Assembly (NCBI GenBank): GCA_031364505.1
Contig: JANLWK010000113.1
Coordinates: 1 to 12,301 of the forward strand
Direction of reading: 5' to 3'
DNA length: 12,301 nucleotides
From: JANLWK01 sp031364505
Lineage (GTDB): Bacteria > Eisenbacteria > RBG-16-71-46
The notes beneath the pieces were generated by a model that made no database searches, was not told the origin of the DNA, and saw only the letters and a program-made list of their open reading frames with translations. Both the position numbers and the translations under genes were made by a program. Positions 1 to 7,667 of this stretch are shown piece after piece. Position 1 is the first letter of the stretch. The number at the start of each line of letters is the position of its first letter.

Positions 1-428
1 TCGGCGCGCCCGTCGGAATTCGAAACGACGGCCCGGCGCAGGCCCAGCGCGCGCACGCCCTGGAGCGCCTCGCGTGCGCCTTCCATCGGCCGCGCCCACA
101 GGCCGGGCGTCACCTGGCGAGCCGTGAACGCCTCGAGCGCCGGGGGCACCACGTCCGCCGGGACGCCGGCCGCCTCGAGCATGCCACCGAAGTACTCGCG
201 CGTGTCGCCACCGGCGCCGAGCGGATGCGACGGCTCGCCGGGCGGCGCCGGAACGCCGAAGCTCGCGTCGTAGCGCCGGCGTCCCTCGACCTCGGCCGCT
301 CGCAGGGTCGCGGCGTCGAGCGGCGTCCCCAGTTCCGTCACGGCCGCGGCCATCCACTCGAAGTCGAGGCGACCGAGCGTGCCTCCGGCATCGAACAGCA
401 CCGCTTCGAGCGCGGGCCGGTCAGACAT
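1..428 (-). CDS. HAD-superfamily hydrolase, 3' end off window
   Basis: Only the first 142 codons are present; the gene continues past the left edge. The protein opens MSDRPALEAVLFDAGGTL, a HAD motif I with the nucleophile Asp13. The second Asp of the usual DxDxT is replaced by Gly15 (DAGGT), a variant known in several HAD subgroups. A mostly helical stretch (about residues 20-110) fits the cap inserted after motif I, and VVSNSDG (134-140) is motif II with its Ser/Asn. Motifs III and IV (Lys and acidic pair) lie outside the window, so the substrate cannot be inferred; phosphoglycolate phosphatase-like or another small-molecule phosphatase is the usual guess. The ATG lies inside the end of purN (ATGTCTGA, 8-base overlap), which points to translational coupling. 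This gene is easily missed because it has no stop in the window. Family is confident, specificity is not. Confidence 0.85.
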   Translation of the reverse strand, partial: MSDRPALEAVLFDAGGTLGRLDFEWMAAAVTELGTPLDAATLRAAEVEGRRRYDASFGVPAPPGEPSHPLGAGGDTREYFGGMLEAAGVPADVVPPALEAFTARQVTPGLWARPMEGAREALQGVRALGLRRAVVSNSDGRA

Positions 429-1077
429 GCGGCGCCCCAATGCCCGGCGTGCTCCCGCGAGCATCGCCGGCGTCTCCGCCGCGCGCGGATCCGGCGGGCG
501 CGCCGAAGTGACGCTGCACCGCCTCGGGATACAGCCGGTGCTCGGCCGCGTGGATGCGCTCGGTCAGCGCCTCGAGCGAATCCCCGTCGCGCCGCTCGAC
601 CACCGCCCGCGCGACGATCGGCCCGCCATCGATCTCCTCGTTCACGACGTGCACGGTACAGCCGGTCTCACGCACGCCGGCCGCGTACGCCCGCGCGATC
701 GCGTCGCGTCCCGGGAACGCGGGCAGCAGCGACGGATGGATGTTGAGGATGCGCCCCGCGAAGGCCAGCAGCAGCGGCGCGTGGAGCCGGCGCATGAACC
801 CCGCGAGCAGCAGGCCATGGATGCCCTGCTCGCGCAGGGCGTCGACCCACGCCGACTCGTGCTCGATGCGGGTGCGGAAGCGGCCACCCGGCAGGGTCAG
901 CGCCGGAACGCCGAGGCGGCGGGCGCGCTCGAGGACGAAGGCGCCCGGGGTGTCGCAGACGAGCAGCGCGATCGATGCGGGGAACCCGTCGGTCCGCGAG
1001 GCGAGCGTGAGCGCCTCGAAATTCCCGCCAGAACCCGAGGCGAGCACGGCGAGCGGAACAGGGATCCGCGGGGGCAC
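421..1077 (-). CDS. purN: Phosphoribosylglycinamide formyltransferase (GART)
   Basis: Transfers a formyl group from 10-formyltetrahydrofolate to glycinamide ribonucleotide, the third step of de novo purine synthesis, in the cytoplasm. From the GTG at 1077 the protein has 218 residues, close to the usual size of about 200-215. Visible signatures are the phosphate-binding loop ASGSGGNF (13-20), NIHPSLLPAFPG (112-123) with the catalytic-type Asn112 and His114, and the strand GCTVHVV followed by EEIDGGPI with the essential-type Asp150. The last 25 or so residues are a Gly/Ala/Arg-rich tail beyond the conserved fold. No ATG fits the start. A TTG at 1092 would add five residues; GTG is preferred because the family begins just before the first beta strand, but neither has a clear Shine-Dalgarno. 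The stop overlaps the downstream HAD gene. No other purine genes are visible. Confidence 0.93.
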   Translation of the reverse strand: MPPRIPVPLAVLASGSGGNFEALTLASRTDGFPASIALLVCDTPGAFVLERARRLGVPALTLPGGRFRTRIEHESAWVDALREQGIHGLLLAGFMRRLHAPLLLAFAGRILNIHPSLLPAFPGRDAIARAYAAGVRETGCTVHVVNEEIDGGPIVARAVVERRDGDSLEALTERIHAAEHRLYPEAVQRHFGAPAGSARGGDAGDARGSTPGIGAPHV

Positions 1078-1103
1078 GCCGCACTCTAACAACCCACTTC
1101 GAA

Positions 1104-1134
1104 CGACGGCAAGCGCCGCTCGCGCCGGCCGTCG
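1104..1134 (-). terminator. Weak hairpin between pilX-like gene and purN
   Basis: In the short gap between the PilX-like stop and purN, CGACGGC (1104-1110) pairs with GCCGTCG (1128-1134) around a 17-base GC-rich loop. On the minus strand only two T residues follow the stem, so this is at best a weak attenuator. In such GC-rich DNA a 7-bp stem may also be chance. Confidence 0.2.
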
Positions 1135-1155
1135 GCGGCGGTCATGCGCGCAGCA

Positions 1156-2427
1156 TCAGCCCTCGCGCCACGATAGGCGCACGAACCGCGTCGCGTAGCG
1201 GCTCACCGCCGACTCGATCGCTTCGCGGCTGTACAGCACGATGCAACGATTGCCGGAGTTCGCGGTCACGCTTCCGCCCGCCGTCATCGCGCCGAGCACC
1301 CAGCACGGACCGTCGACGACGATCCGGCCGGTCGCATAGACGAGCCCGCGGTAGGTGAACTCCTTGCCGACGTGCAGGTCGCCGTCGACGTAGAGCAGTC
1401 CCTCGCCGTCGCAGTGTTCGAGGGTGGTCATGCCCTTGTAGTACGTGATGCCCTGCAGCACTTTCGGCTTCCGGGCGTGCTGGGGCGGGCCGAGCATCGA
1501 GTAGAACTCGGACTCGGACACGTTGAGTACCTGCCAGCAACCCGTGTAGAAGCCGTTCTGCGAATCGAGCCACGCCTGCGGATCGCCCGTGGGTGGCGAG
1601 CCGCCGTCGTCGAATGAGCCGGACGCCCAGACGCCGAACCGATGCTCGACGGCGGGTCCCTGCTCCCACTGACCGCCCGATTCGTCCTCGTTGCAGGCGT
1701 GCGACTGGCCGGTGCGCCCGTCGCGGCCGGTCCACTCGGGCGTGTCGGCACGGTGGTTGTAGCCGCAGACATGCGTGTCGTTCGAAAGCCGCACGTCGCC
1801 GCCCGACGTGATCGCGCCCCACACGTTGGCGTCGTGGATGCGGAGGTTCGCGCGCGTCATCTCGGTGATGATCCGGCGCTGGCTCTCGCCCTGCTGCCCC
1901 GTCGAGTTGACGACGTAGATGGGGACGCCGGACGTGGTCTGGATCGCCGGCACGCGCGACTCGTCGAAGCGATAGATGCGGCGCTGGGCGGCGTCGGTCT
2001 TGAACCGCACGGTCAGCGCTTCGGGGCTGCGGTCGGGCGTCGAGTAGAGCAGCCACATGTCCCGCGTCTGCCACGTGGCCAGGGCGACGGTGTCGGCGCC
2101 CATCGCGGGCAGGTCCTCGGCGTCGCACAGGAAGATCTGCCCGACCATCCGCGGATTCGGGGCGCTCGGGATCTCGCCGGTGCGGATGCGCTCGGTCGCT
2201 TCGGCCACACCCGCCTCGGCGATGCTCAGCGCCTGGTCGTCACCCATCGAACGCTGGACCAGCTGCTGGTCCGAATTGACCGACAGCAGCAGGCCGCCCG
2301 CGATGAGCGCCATGAGAATCAGGAAGCTCAATGCGGCGAGCAGCGCCACGCCGCGCTCGGATCGGACGCGGGATGAGGTGGCGGGCATACCGGACACGGC
2401 GGGCAGGGTCGAAGGGTCGTTGTGCAT
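1156..2427 (-). CDS. PilX-like type IV pilus-associated protein
   Basis: A 423-residue protein with the N-terminal layout of PilX-type pilus assembly proteins: a basic leader (SSRVRSERG), then one hydrophobic helix (about 27-50, GVALLAALSFLILMALIAGG), then the amphipathic segment QLVQRSMGDDQALSIAEAG typical of PilX_N. Gly26 would be the prepilin-peptidase site, but the next residues lack the Glu5 of major pilins. The large remainder should be extracytoplasmic. Its end (about 344-400, with LLYVDGDLHVG, GAMTAGGSV and CIVLYSREAI) is a Gly-rich, beta-rich region like those seen in other long PilX proteins. It has seven cysteines (101, 221, 245, 297, 339, 375, 395). The start is firm: an in-frame TAG lies 18 bases upstream and GAGGA sits 7 bases before the ATG. 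The usual pilV/pilW partners are not adjacent; comEC is directly upstream. The family call is good; a role in pilus-driven DNA uptake is inference. Confidence 0.75.
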   Translation of the reverse strand: MHNDPSTLPAVSGMPATSSRVRSERGVALLAALSFLILMALIAGGLLLSVNSDQQLVQRSMGDDQALSIAEAGVAEATERIRTGEIPSAPNPRMVGQIFLCDAEDLPAMGADTVALATWQTRDMWLLYSTPDRSPEALTVRFKTDAAQRRIYRFDESRVPAIQTTSGVPIYVVNSTGQQGESQRRIITEMTRANLRIHDANVWGAITSGGDVRLSNDTHVCGYNHRADTPEWTGRDGRTGQSHACNEDESGGQWEQGPAVEHRFGVWASGSFDDGGSPPTGDPQAWLDSQNGFYTGCWQVLNVSESEFYSMLGPPQHARKPKVLQGITYYKGMTTLEHCDGEGLLYVDGDLHVGKEFTYRGLVYATGRIVVDGPCWVLGAMTAGGSVTANSGNRCIVLYSREAIESAVSRYATRFVRLSWREG

Positions 2428-2518
2428 GGAAGGGTCCTCGTACTAGCAGTGTCGGTGCCATGCCTCCACGGGTGGCCGGCCCCGCGAGAAACACGCGTAT
2501 CCCCAACCGCAGCGCCAC

Positions 2519-4987
2519 TCAGGGCGCCGCGCGCGGCGACGCGGTCGCGCGGGCGACGTTGCAAGTCGTGCCGGGCGCGCCGGGCTCCGTGCAATGTGCA
2601 TGGCTCCGGCGCCAGTCGACGGGCCGCGCACCACCCGGGCCGAGCGCGACCCAGACGGCACCCGAGCGATCCGTGCGCTCGATCGCGGCGCCCGCGGACG
2701 TGAGGCGCGCGAGCGCTCCGGCGTCGGGGTGCCCATAGCGGTTGCGCCGCCCACACGAGATGATCGCGATGAGCGGGCTCACGCGGCGCAGGAAACGATC
2801 GCCGCTCGAACCGCCCGATCCGTGATGCCCGACCTTGAGCACGGCGGGCCATGGCGCCACCGTGAGTCCCGCTTCGGTCGTGCTGTCGACGTCGGCGAGC
2901 AGCACGGCGCGGCCGTCGCCGTCGCCCTCGCCCACCTCGAGCACCAGCGATCCGGCGTTGTCGGCCGTGATCCCCGGCGACCGCGCGCGCGGTGGCCCGC
3001 GATCCGGCCAGCGCACGACGATGCGCGGCGAGGCGCACAGGATGTCGCCCGCCGACACGGTGTCGGCGCGGAACCGCGCGGCGGGACCGGGGACCCCCGG
3101 CCGCGGCGCGGGCACGACGATCCGGCGCACGTCGATGCCTTCGAGCACCGATGCGACACCGCCCCAGTGATCCGCGTCGTCGTGCGTGATCACGAGCCCC
3201 TGGAGCCGGCGGACACCCGCCCAGCGCAGGAACGGCAGCACGCTCGTCATGCCCGCGTCGCTGCGCGTGCCGCGCGGCCCGGCATCGACGAGCCACCAAC
3301 CGTCCGCGGTCGCGATCGCCGACGCGTCGCCCTGGCCGACGTCGAGCGTCACGAGCCACCACGTCCCGCGCGCCGGGCGAAGCTCGGGCCCGAACGCCGC
3401 ACCCACGAGCGCGCCGGCGCACAGCGCCGCGCCGACGACGATCGCGGCGGGAATGCCCGCTGTCGCGGCGCGCGGCTCGGCCGCGGGCGGGGTGCGCCGC
3501 GCGCACGCGATCGCGAGCAGGCCTGAGCCGAGCGCCGCGACCGCGACGATCGCCGGCTGTTCGGCGACGCCGCGTGCCGCACCCGGCAGGCACGCGGCCC
3601 ATCGCGTGAGCTCGCGCAGGACGGCCGACAGCGCATCGCACGCGTGGAACCACGGCGCGCCGGCGCCGGGCACGGCGAGGTCGATCAGGAGCGCGAGCCA
3701 GGCAGCGCTCAGCAGGAACCCCGCGATCGGCACGGCCAGGAGGTTGGCGAGCGGGCTGACCCAGGGCAGCAGGTGAAAGCCGGCGAGCAGGATCGGCAGC
3801 GACAGCAACTGGGCGCCAAAACTCGCCCAGAGGCTCGCCCACAGATTCGCGACCACACTCGTCGCGAGCCTCGTTGCGAGCCACGCGAGCGGCGCCTGTA
3901 CGGCGCCGCCGCGAAGCCGCTCGAGCAGCGGCGGGGCCGCGCCCACGGTGACGAGCCCCAGCGTCGCCGTGCAGGACAGCGCGAAGCCGAGGTCGTGGAT
4001 CCACTCCGGATGCAGCGTGAGCCACACGACGGCGCTCACGGCCAGGCTCTGCACCGGATCGACGCGGCGCGAGCCGAGCCGCCCCATGGAACCCAGGAGT
4101 TCGGATGCCGCGGCGCGCGCCAGAGACGGAATCGGCCCGGCGATCCCCACATAGAGGAGCGCGCTGGCGGCACCCGCCGCCGCGCGCGCCCGCATGCCCG
4201 CCCCCGCGGCGCCGGCGAGCGTGCGCGCCAGCGCGGCGAGCCAGGCGACGTGGAGCCCGGAGAGAGCGATGAGGTGGATGAGCCCCGCGACGCGCAGCTC
4301 GGCGCCGAAGGCGGGCGGCATGTCGGAGCGATCGCCGAGCACGAGCGGCACCACGATCGTGCGGGCGGCGGGGCTCAGCCGCCGCGACAGGCGGCGCTCG
4401 ATCGCGGTGCGCCAGCGCCCGAAGGTCGCCCGCGGCCACGCGGCGGGCCCGCGCGCGGGATGCCGCGCGCACCACACGATGCGCCCGGTCGCGGCGAGAT
4501 CCGACGCGGCACAGAAGCTCCGCGCGTCGAACCCGCCGGGATTGCGCCGCGGGCCCGGCGGCTCGATCTCGGCGAGCCCTTCCACCCCGTCGCTCCACTC
4601 GACGGCCGCCGCCTCGGGCAGCCGCAGCCGCAGCCGTGCCCCGCGCGGCAACGCGGTGCCGCCCCGCACGACGCGCACGATCGCGACGGGTTCACCGCTC
4701 GCGTCGGCGGGCGGCTCGACGACGACTCCGGTGAGATGGACCGCCACGCCCGCGGGGTCCAGCTGCCCGCGCGCGCGCTCGAGCCTCGCCGCGTGTGCCC
4801 CGCCGCGCGCGGCACCGCACAGGGCTAGCCCCAAGAGGAGCGGGAGGACGGAGGCCGAGTGGCGGCCCGCGGTCGCGGCGAGGAGTCCGAGCACCAGCGC
4901 CGCGTGCACCAGGCCGTGCACGCGCGCGCCGGCAAGCAGCCCGCACACGAGCGCCAGCGCCACCGGGACCGCTCCGCGTCCTCCCAT
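2519..4987 (-). CDS. comEC: ComEC/Rec2 DNA-uptake channel protein
   Basis: Inner-membrane protein thought to pass single-stranded DNA into the cytoplasm during natural transformation. From the ATG at 4987 it has 822 residues, a full-length size. Order of parts: N-terminal membrane helices (about 5-60); a DUF4131-type soluble segment (about 75-175); the Competence membrane domain (about 205-480), marked by IHLIALSGLHVAW and DLGFALSCTATLGL; further helices; and a C-terminal metallo-beta-lactamase-like domain (about 545-770) with LDVGQGDA (548-555), THDDADHWGG (His602, Asp606, His607), KVGHHGSGGSS (718-728) and RRNRYGHP. The metal-type motifs look intact, compatible with the proposed nuclease activity. 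A GTG at 4999 would add four residues; neither start has a good Shine-Dalgarno. The gap to the PEGA gene is 95 bases (83 from the GTG) and to the PilX-like gene 91 bases, so it may share their transcript. No comEA or comF is visible nearby. Confidence 0.95.
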   Translation of the reverse strand: MGGRGAVPVALALVCGLLAGARVHGLVHAALVLGLLAATAGRHSASVLPLLLGLALCGAARGGAHAARLERARGQLDPAGVAVHLTGVVVEPPADASGEPVAIVRVVRGGTALPRGARLRLRLPEAAAVEWSDGVEGLAEIEPPGPRRNPGGFDARSFCAASDLAATGRIVWCARHPARGPAAWPRATFGRWRTAIERRLSRRLSPAARTIVVPLVLGDRSDMPPAFGAELRVAGLIHLIALSGLHVAWLAALARTLAGAAGAGMRARAAAGAASALLYVGIAGPIPSLARAAASELLGSMGRLGSRRVDPVQSLAVSAVVWLTLHPEWIHDLGFALSCTATLGLVTVGAAPPLLERLRGGAVQAPLAWLATRLATSVVANLWASLWASFGAQLLSLPILLAGFHLLPWVSPLANLLAVPIAGFLLSAAWLALLIDLAVPGAGAPWFHACDALSAVLRELTRWAACLPGAARGVAEQPAIVAVAALGSGLLAIACARRTPPAAEPRAATAGIPAAIVVGAALCAGALVGAAFGPELRPARGTWWLVTLDVGQGDASAIATADGWWLVDAGPRGTRSDAGMTSVLPFLRWAGVRRLQGLVITHDDADHWGGVASVLEGIDVRRIVVPAPRPGVPGPAARFRADTVSAGDILCASPRIVVRWPDRGPPRARSPGITADNAGSLVLEVGEGDGDGRAVLLADVDSTTEAGLTVAPWPAVLKVGHHGSGGSSGDRFLRRVSPLIAIISCGRRNRYGHPDAGALARLTSAGAAIERTDRSGAVWVALGPGGARPVDWRRSHAHCTEPGAPGTTCNVARATASPRAAP

Positions 4988-5082
4988 GACGCGGACCACG
5001 GGAAAAACGCGTGCCGGACGCCCGGGGCGCTCGAACCTCGATCGTTACACGCCGTGCGAGCGAAGCCGCCCGCGCGCGTCGT

Positions 5083-7626
5083 CTACCGCGTCGACGGCGG
5101 CGTCGACGGGGGCGTCGCCGGCCCGCTGTCCGTCGCGGGCCCCGTCGGCGCCGTCGACGCCGGTCCCGGAGCGACCCAGTTCACCTTGCTGCGCGTCGCG
5201 GGGCGCCTGACGGTGGGCGTCGCCGGGCGCGCCGGCGGCGGTCCGGCGTCGCGCATCTCGGTGTAATACTCCTCGCCCGTCGAACCCAGTGCGCTCACGT
5301 AGTAGAGCGCGTTGCCGCGCACGTCGAGCAGCGTCGCCGGGAACACCACGACCGCGACGACGCCGGCCTCGCCGGGGAGCAGCTTCATCGGATAGCGGCG
5401 CCATGCGCCGTCCTGCGCCCGCACGTGGAGCCACGCCTCGCGGATGTCCGACACACCGGCGCCCGGAATCGAGACCGTGACCGGCGTCGGCACATCGGGC
5501 GTGACGATGCCGGTCGGCGCCTGCTGCACGGGGCGTGGCTGGTCTCCGCCGACGCCGAACGAGAACGACGCGAAGCGCTGGTTCCCGCCGGGGAGGTCGA
5601 TGACCTGCACCGCCGACTGCTCGCCCCGATGCTCGACGCGCAGGCTGTGCGGCCCACGCGTCAACTCGAGGTCGATCGGCGTCGTGCCGGCCCGCACGCC
5701 GTCGACCCAGACCTGCGCGCCGTTCAAGTCGCGCACGCCCTCGTCGTCGGTGACCGACGCACGCACCTGGATGAGGCCCGTCGCGGGCAGCTCGAACGGG
5801 CGCGCCACGAGCGACACATCGCCGCGCACCGGGATGCGCACGGTCTCGGACCAGGGCGGCTGGCCGGGCGTGCTGTACTCGAGCTCGTGCGTGCCCGGAT
5901 CGAGGTTCGTCATGTGCAGCGGCGCATACCCGCGCGGCTCGCCGTCGAGCGTGATGGCGATCGGCGTCACGACGTCCGGCGCCAGGATGTGCAGGGCTCC
6001 GAACAGTGGCACGTCCAGCTTGCGGTGCTGGTTGCGGTCCCCGACCACGTCGAGGTTCACCTGGCCGAGTTCCGGGATCAGCACGCTCAGCCGGTGCGGT
6101 CCGGGCGCCAGCTCGAACGTCGCGGGTGTGCGGAGCGACGTGCGACGGCCGTCGACGGCGATGCCGGCACCCGACGGCGTGCTCGTCACTTGGAGATCGA
6201 AGCGCGCGGCGCCGATGCCGACCGCCCTGAGTATGCGCACGAACCCGGGGGCGCGTCCGGTAACGTCGGCCGGCGACTCGTCGCGCACGCCGACCCACCA
6301 GCCGATCGCGAACAGCACGGCCGGCACCGCCACCCACAGCGCGATCGCGCGCCGTGACATCCGGCGCGCCGGCGTGAAGGCCGGCCAGGCCGGACGGCGA
6401 ATCGCGCGTGCGCCGGGGGCGCCCACCGAAGGTGGATCCGCGATGTCTTCGGTCGACTCGAGGGCACCCACCGAAGGTGGGTCCGCCACGATCACCGGCG
6501 GATCCGCTTCGACGACCGTCGCGGCGTCCGCGAGGGCACCCACCCACGCGGGGTCCGCGACGGAGGTCGCCGGAACGAGCGCGTGCGCGGAGTCGCACTC
6601 GACGGGTGCCGCGATCACGACCGGGTCGTCGGCGGAGACGAGCGACTCGTCCGGCTCGGAGACGTCCCCGTCGCCGGCATCGCTCACCTGTTCACGCAGC
6701 TCGCTCACGATGGACTCGAACGACGCGGTCTCCGGCGGTAGCGCGGCGATGGCCTCGGCGTCCGCCTCCACATGTTCGCGCAGTTCCGAGACGAGGTCCG
6801 CGAACCGCGCCGCGGGTTCCTCCTCCACCTGTGTCTCCTCCGCGCCTTCCGCCGCGTCGCCTTCGGGCTTGAGATCGTCGAACCAGCCGGCGAAGAACTC
6901 GCCGCGCGCGTCACCCGTCCCCGCCGTCGCGGCCGTGTCCTCGTCGCGCGAGGCGTAGAGGGTGCTGCCGGTCATCGAACGCACGACGACGCTCAGTCCG
7001 GGCAGCACCTTCCACGTCGCATCGACGATGACCCCCTCGGGCGAGGCACCCTCGAGCAGGCACGGCCAGCGCAGCCTCATGTCGAGATCCGAGTGGACCT
7101 TGAGCGAGAACAGCCGGATGCGGCTCGAGGCGCGGCTCGGCTCGGGGCTTCCGGGACTCACGGCGAACCAGGGCGCGTTGAACGGCTTGCCGTGCGACCA
7201 CACGTCCGTCTCGCCGCCGCCGAGGCAGGCGCACGCGATCTCGTTGCGTGAATAGTAGAGCGCCACCGCGCCGGCCGGGCGCTCGGTCGCGCGCTCGGCT
7301 TCGGCGACCAGGCCGCGGAGCAGCACCACCGCCCGGTGGAGCAACGCGGGCGCCGATGTCTCGCCATCCTCGCTCGCCGTCGGCGAGGGCTGGACCTCGA
7401 ACAGGGCCATCAGCCGCCGCTCGACCTCCCGCGCCGTCCGTTCGCTCGGCTTCGAGAACAGGAGCATCCGGAGTCCGTCGCAGCGGATGTCGGTGGTCAG
7501 AACCTCGCCAATCGCCCGGGTCGATACCGACCAGCGGCCGGCATCGCGCCCGGTCCCCGGCGTTAAGCCCCGGGCTCGGGCGGCCGACTCCTTGGGGGGA
7601 CGGATGGGGTTCAAAGCCTCGGACAC
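5083..7626 (-). CDS. Membrane-anchored PEGA-repeat protein, unknown function
   Basis: An 847-residue protein that I recognise only in parts. Residues about 33-225 form a compact N-terminal region (MLLFSKPS, AVALYYSRNEIACACLGGG, KVLPGLSVVVRS) that may be a degenerate PP2C-like fold (inference). Residues 226-420 are acidic and low in complexity, with two copies of a VSELRE segment (near 279 and 307) and short ADPPSVGA repeats. One transmembrane helix (about 427-447, AIALWVAVPAVLFAIGWWVG) follows the basic RRMSRR, which predicts the N-terminus in the cytoplasm and the rest in the periplasm. Outside are three PEGA-like beta modules (about 477-540, 544-612, 618-680), an Ig-like segment (about 713-795, with NALYYVSALGSTGEEYY) and a Pro/Thr/Ser-rich tail. 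PEGA domains occur in surface and peptidoglycan-associated proteins. The layout suggests passing a signal or force across the inner membrane. The GTG start is backed by a strong Shine-Dalgarno. It is transcribed away from the transglycosylase gene and may head the comEC unit. Confidence 0.8.
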   Translation of the reverse strand: MSEALNPIRPPKESAARARGLTPGTGRDAGRWSVSTRAIGEVLTTDIRCDGLRMLLFSKPSERTAREVERRLMALFEVQPSPTASEDGETSAPALLHRAVVLLRGLVAEAERATERPAGAVALYYSRNEIACACLGGGETDVWSHGKPFNAPWFAVSPGSPEPSRASSRIRLFSLKVHSDLDMRLRWPCLLEGASPEGVIVDATWKVLPGLSVVVRSMTGSTLYASRDEDTAATAGTGDARGEFFAGWFDDLKPEGDAAEGAEETQVEEEPAARFADLVSELREHVEADAEAIAALPPETASFESIVSELREQVSDAGDGDVSEPDESLVSADDPVVIAAPVECDSAHALVPATSVADPAWVGALADAATVVEADPPVIVADPPSVGALESTEDIADPPSVGAPGARAIRRPAWPAFTPARRMSRRAIALWVAVPAVLFAIGWWVGVRDESPADVTGRAPGFVRILRAVGIGAARFDLQVTSTPSGAGIAVDGRRTSLRTPATFELAPGPHRLSVLIPELGQVNLDVVGDRNQHRKLDVPLFGALHILAPDVVTPIAITLDGEPRGYAPLHMTNLDPGTHELEYSTPGQPPWSETVRIPVRGDVSLVARPFELPATGLIQVRASVTDDEGVRDLNGAQVWVDGVRAGTTPIDLELTRGPHSLRVEHRGEQSAVQVIDLPGGNQRFASFSFGVGGDQPRPVQQAPTGIVTPDVPTPVTVSIPGAGVSDIREAWLHVRAQDGAWRRYPMKLLPGEAGVVAVVVFPATLLDVRGNALYYVSALGSTGEEYYTEMRDAGPPPARPATPTVRRPATRSKVNWVAPGPASTAPTGPATDSGPATPPSTPPSTR
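6415..6561 (-). repeat. Short degenerate repeats in PEGA gene linker
   Basis: Codons 356-404 of the PEGA gene hold imperfect units VADPAWVGAL, EADPPVI, VADPPSVGAL and IADPPSVGAP. At DNA level two of them share an inverted repeat, CCACCGAAGGTGG at 6423-6435 and CCCACCGAAGGTGGG at 6467-6481; a diverged third copy is near 6539-6555. The units lie in the flexible cytoplasmic linker just before the membrane helix and probably arose by local duplication. Confidence 0.6.
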
Positions 7627-7634
7627 GTTGGACT

Positions 7635-7641
7635 TCCTCCC
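7635..7641 (-). promoter_or_regulatory. Strong Shine-Dalgarno deciding GTG start of PEGA gene
   Basis: On the minus strand GGGAGGA is followed by eight bases and then the GTG at 7626. This is the best ribosome binding site in the left arm and selects GTG over any internal start. Confidence 0.75.
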
Positions 7642-7667
7642 GCCTGTGATGTGTTGCAGTCCCTTGA

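Noticed and set aside
2240..2518. Minus-strand frame of 92 codons starting at the comEC stop
   Set aside because: It runs into the PilX-like gene in another frame, and its translation becomes Arg-rich without a domain.
2328..4598. Minus-strand frame of 756 codons in another frame of comEC
   Set aside because: Arg/Ala-rich composition; the comEC frame holds all family motifs. It is a frame shadow.
5000..5082. Run of five T on the minus strand just before comEC, as a terminator after the PEGA gene
   Set aside because: No stable stem directly precedes the T run; the nearest pairing (CCGG/CCGG) is short and separated by six bases.
5086..5165. GTCGAC/GGCGGC-rich repeats at the 3' end of the PEGA gene as a regulatory repeat
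   Set aside because: They are explained by coding for the low-complexity Pro/Thr/Ser-rich tail of the protein.
6007..6023. TGGCAC followed by TTGC on the plus strand inside the PEGA gene
   Set aside because: The spacing is seven bases instead of five, so the GG-GC distance is wrong for sigma-54, and it lies antisense within a gene.
5011..6357. Plus-strand frame of 448 codons opposite the PEGA gene
   Set aside because: Arg/His/Asp-rich translation without recognisable motifs, and the opposite strand carries PEGA domains, a membrane helix and a strong ribosome binding site.
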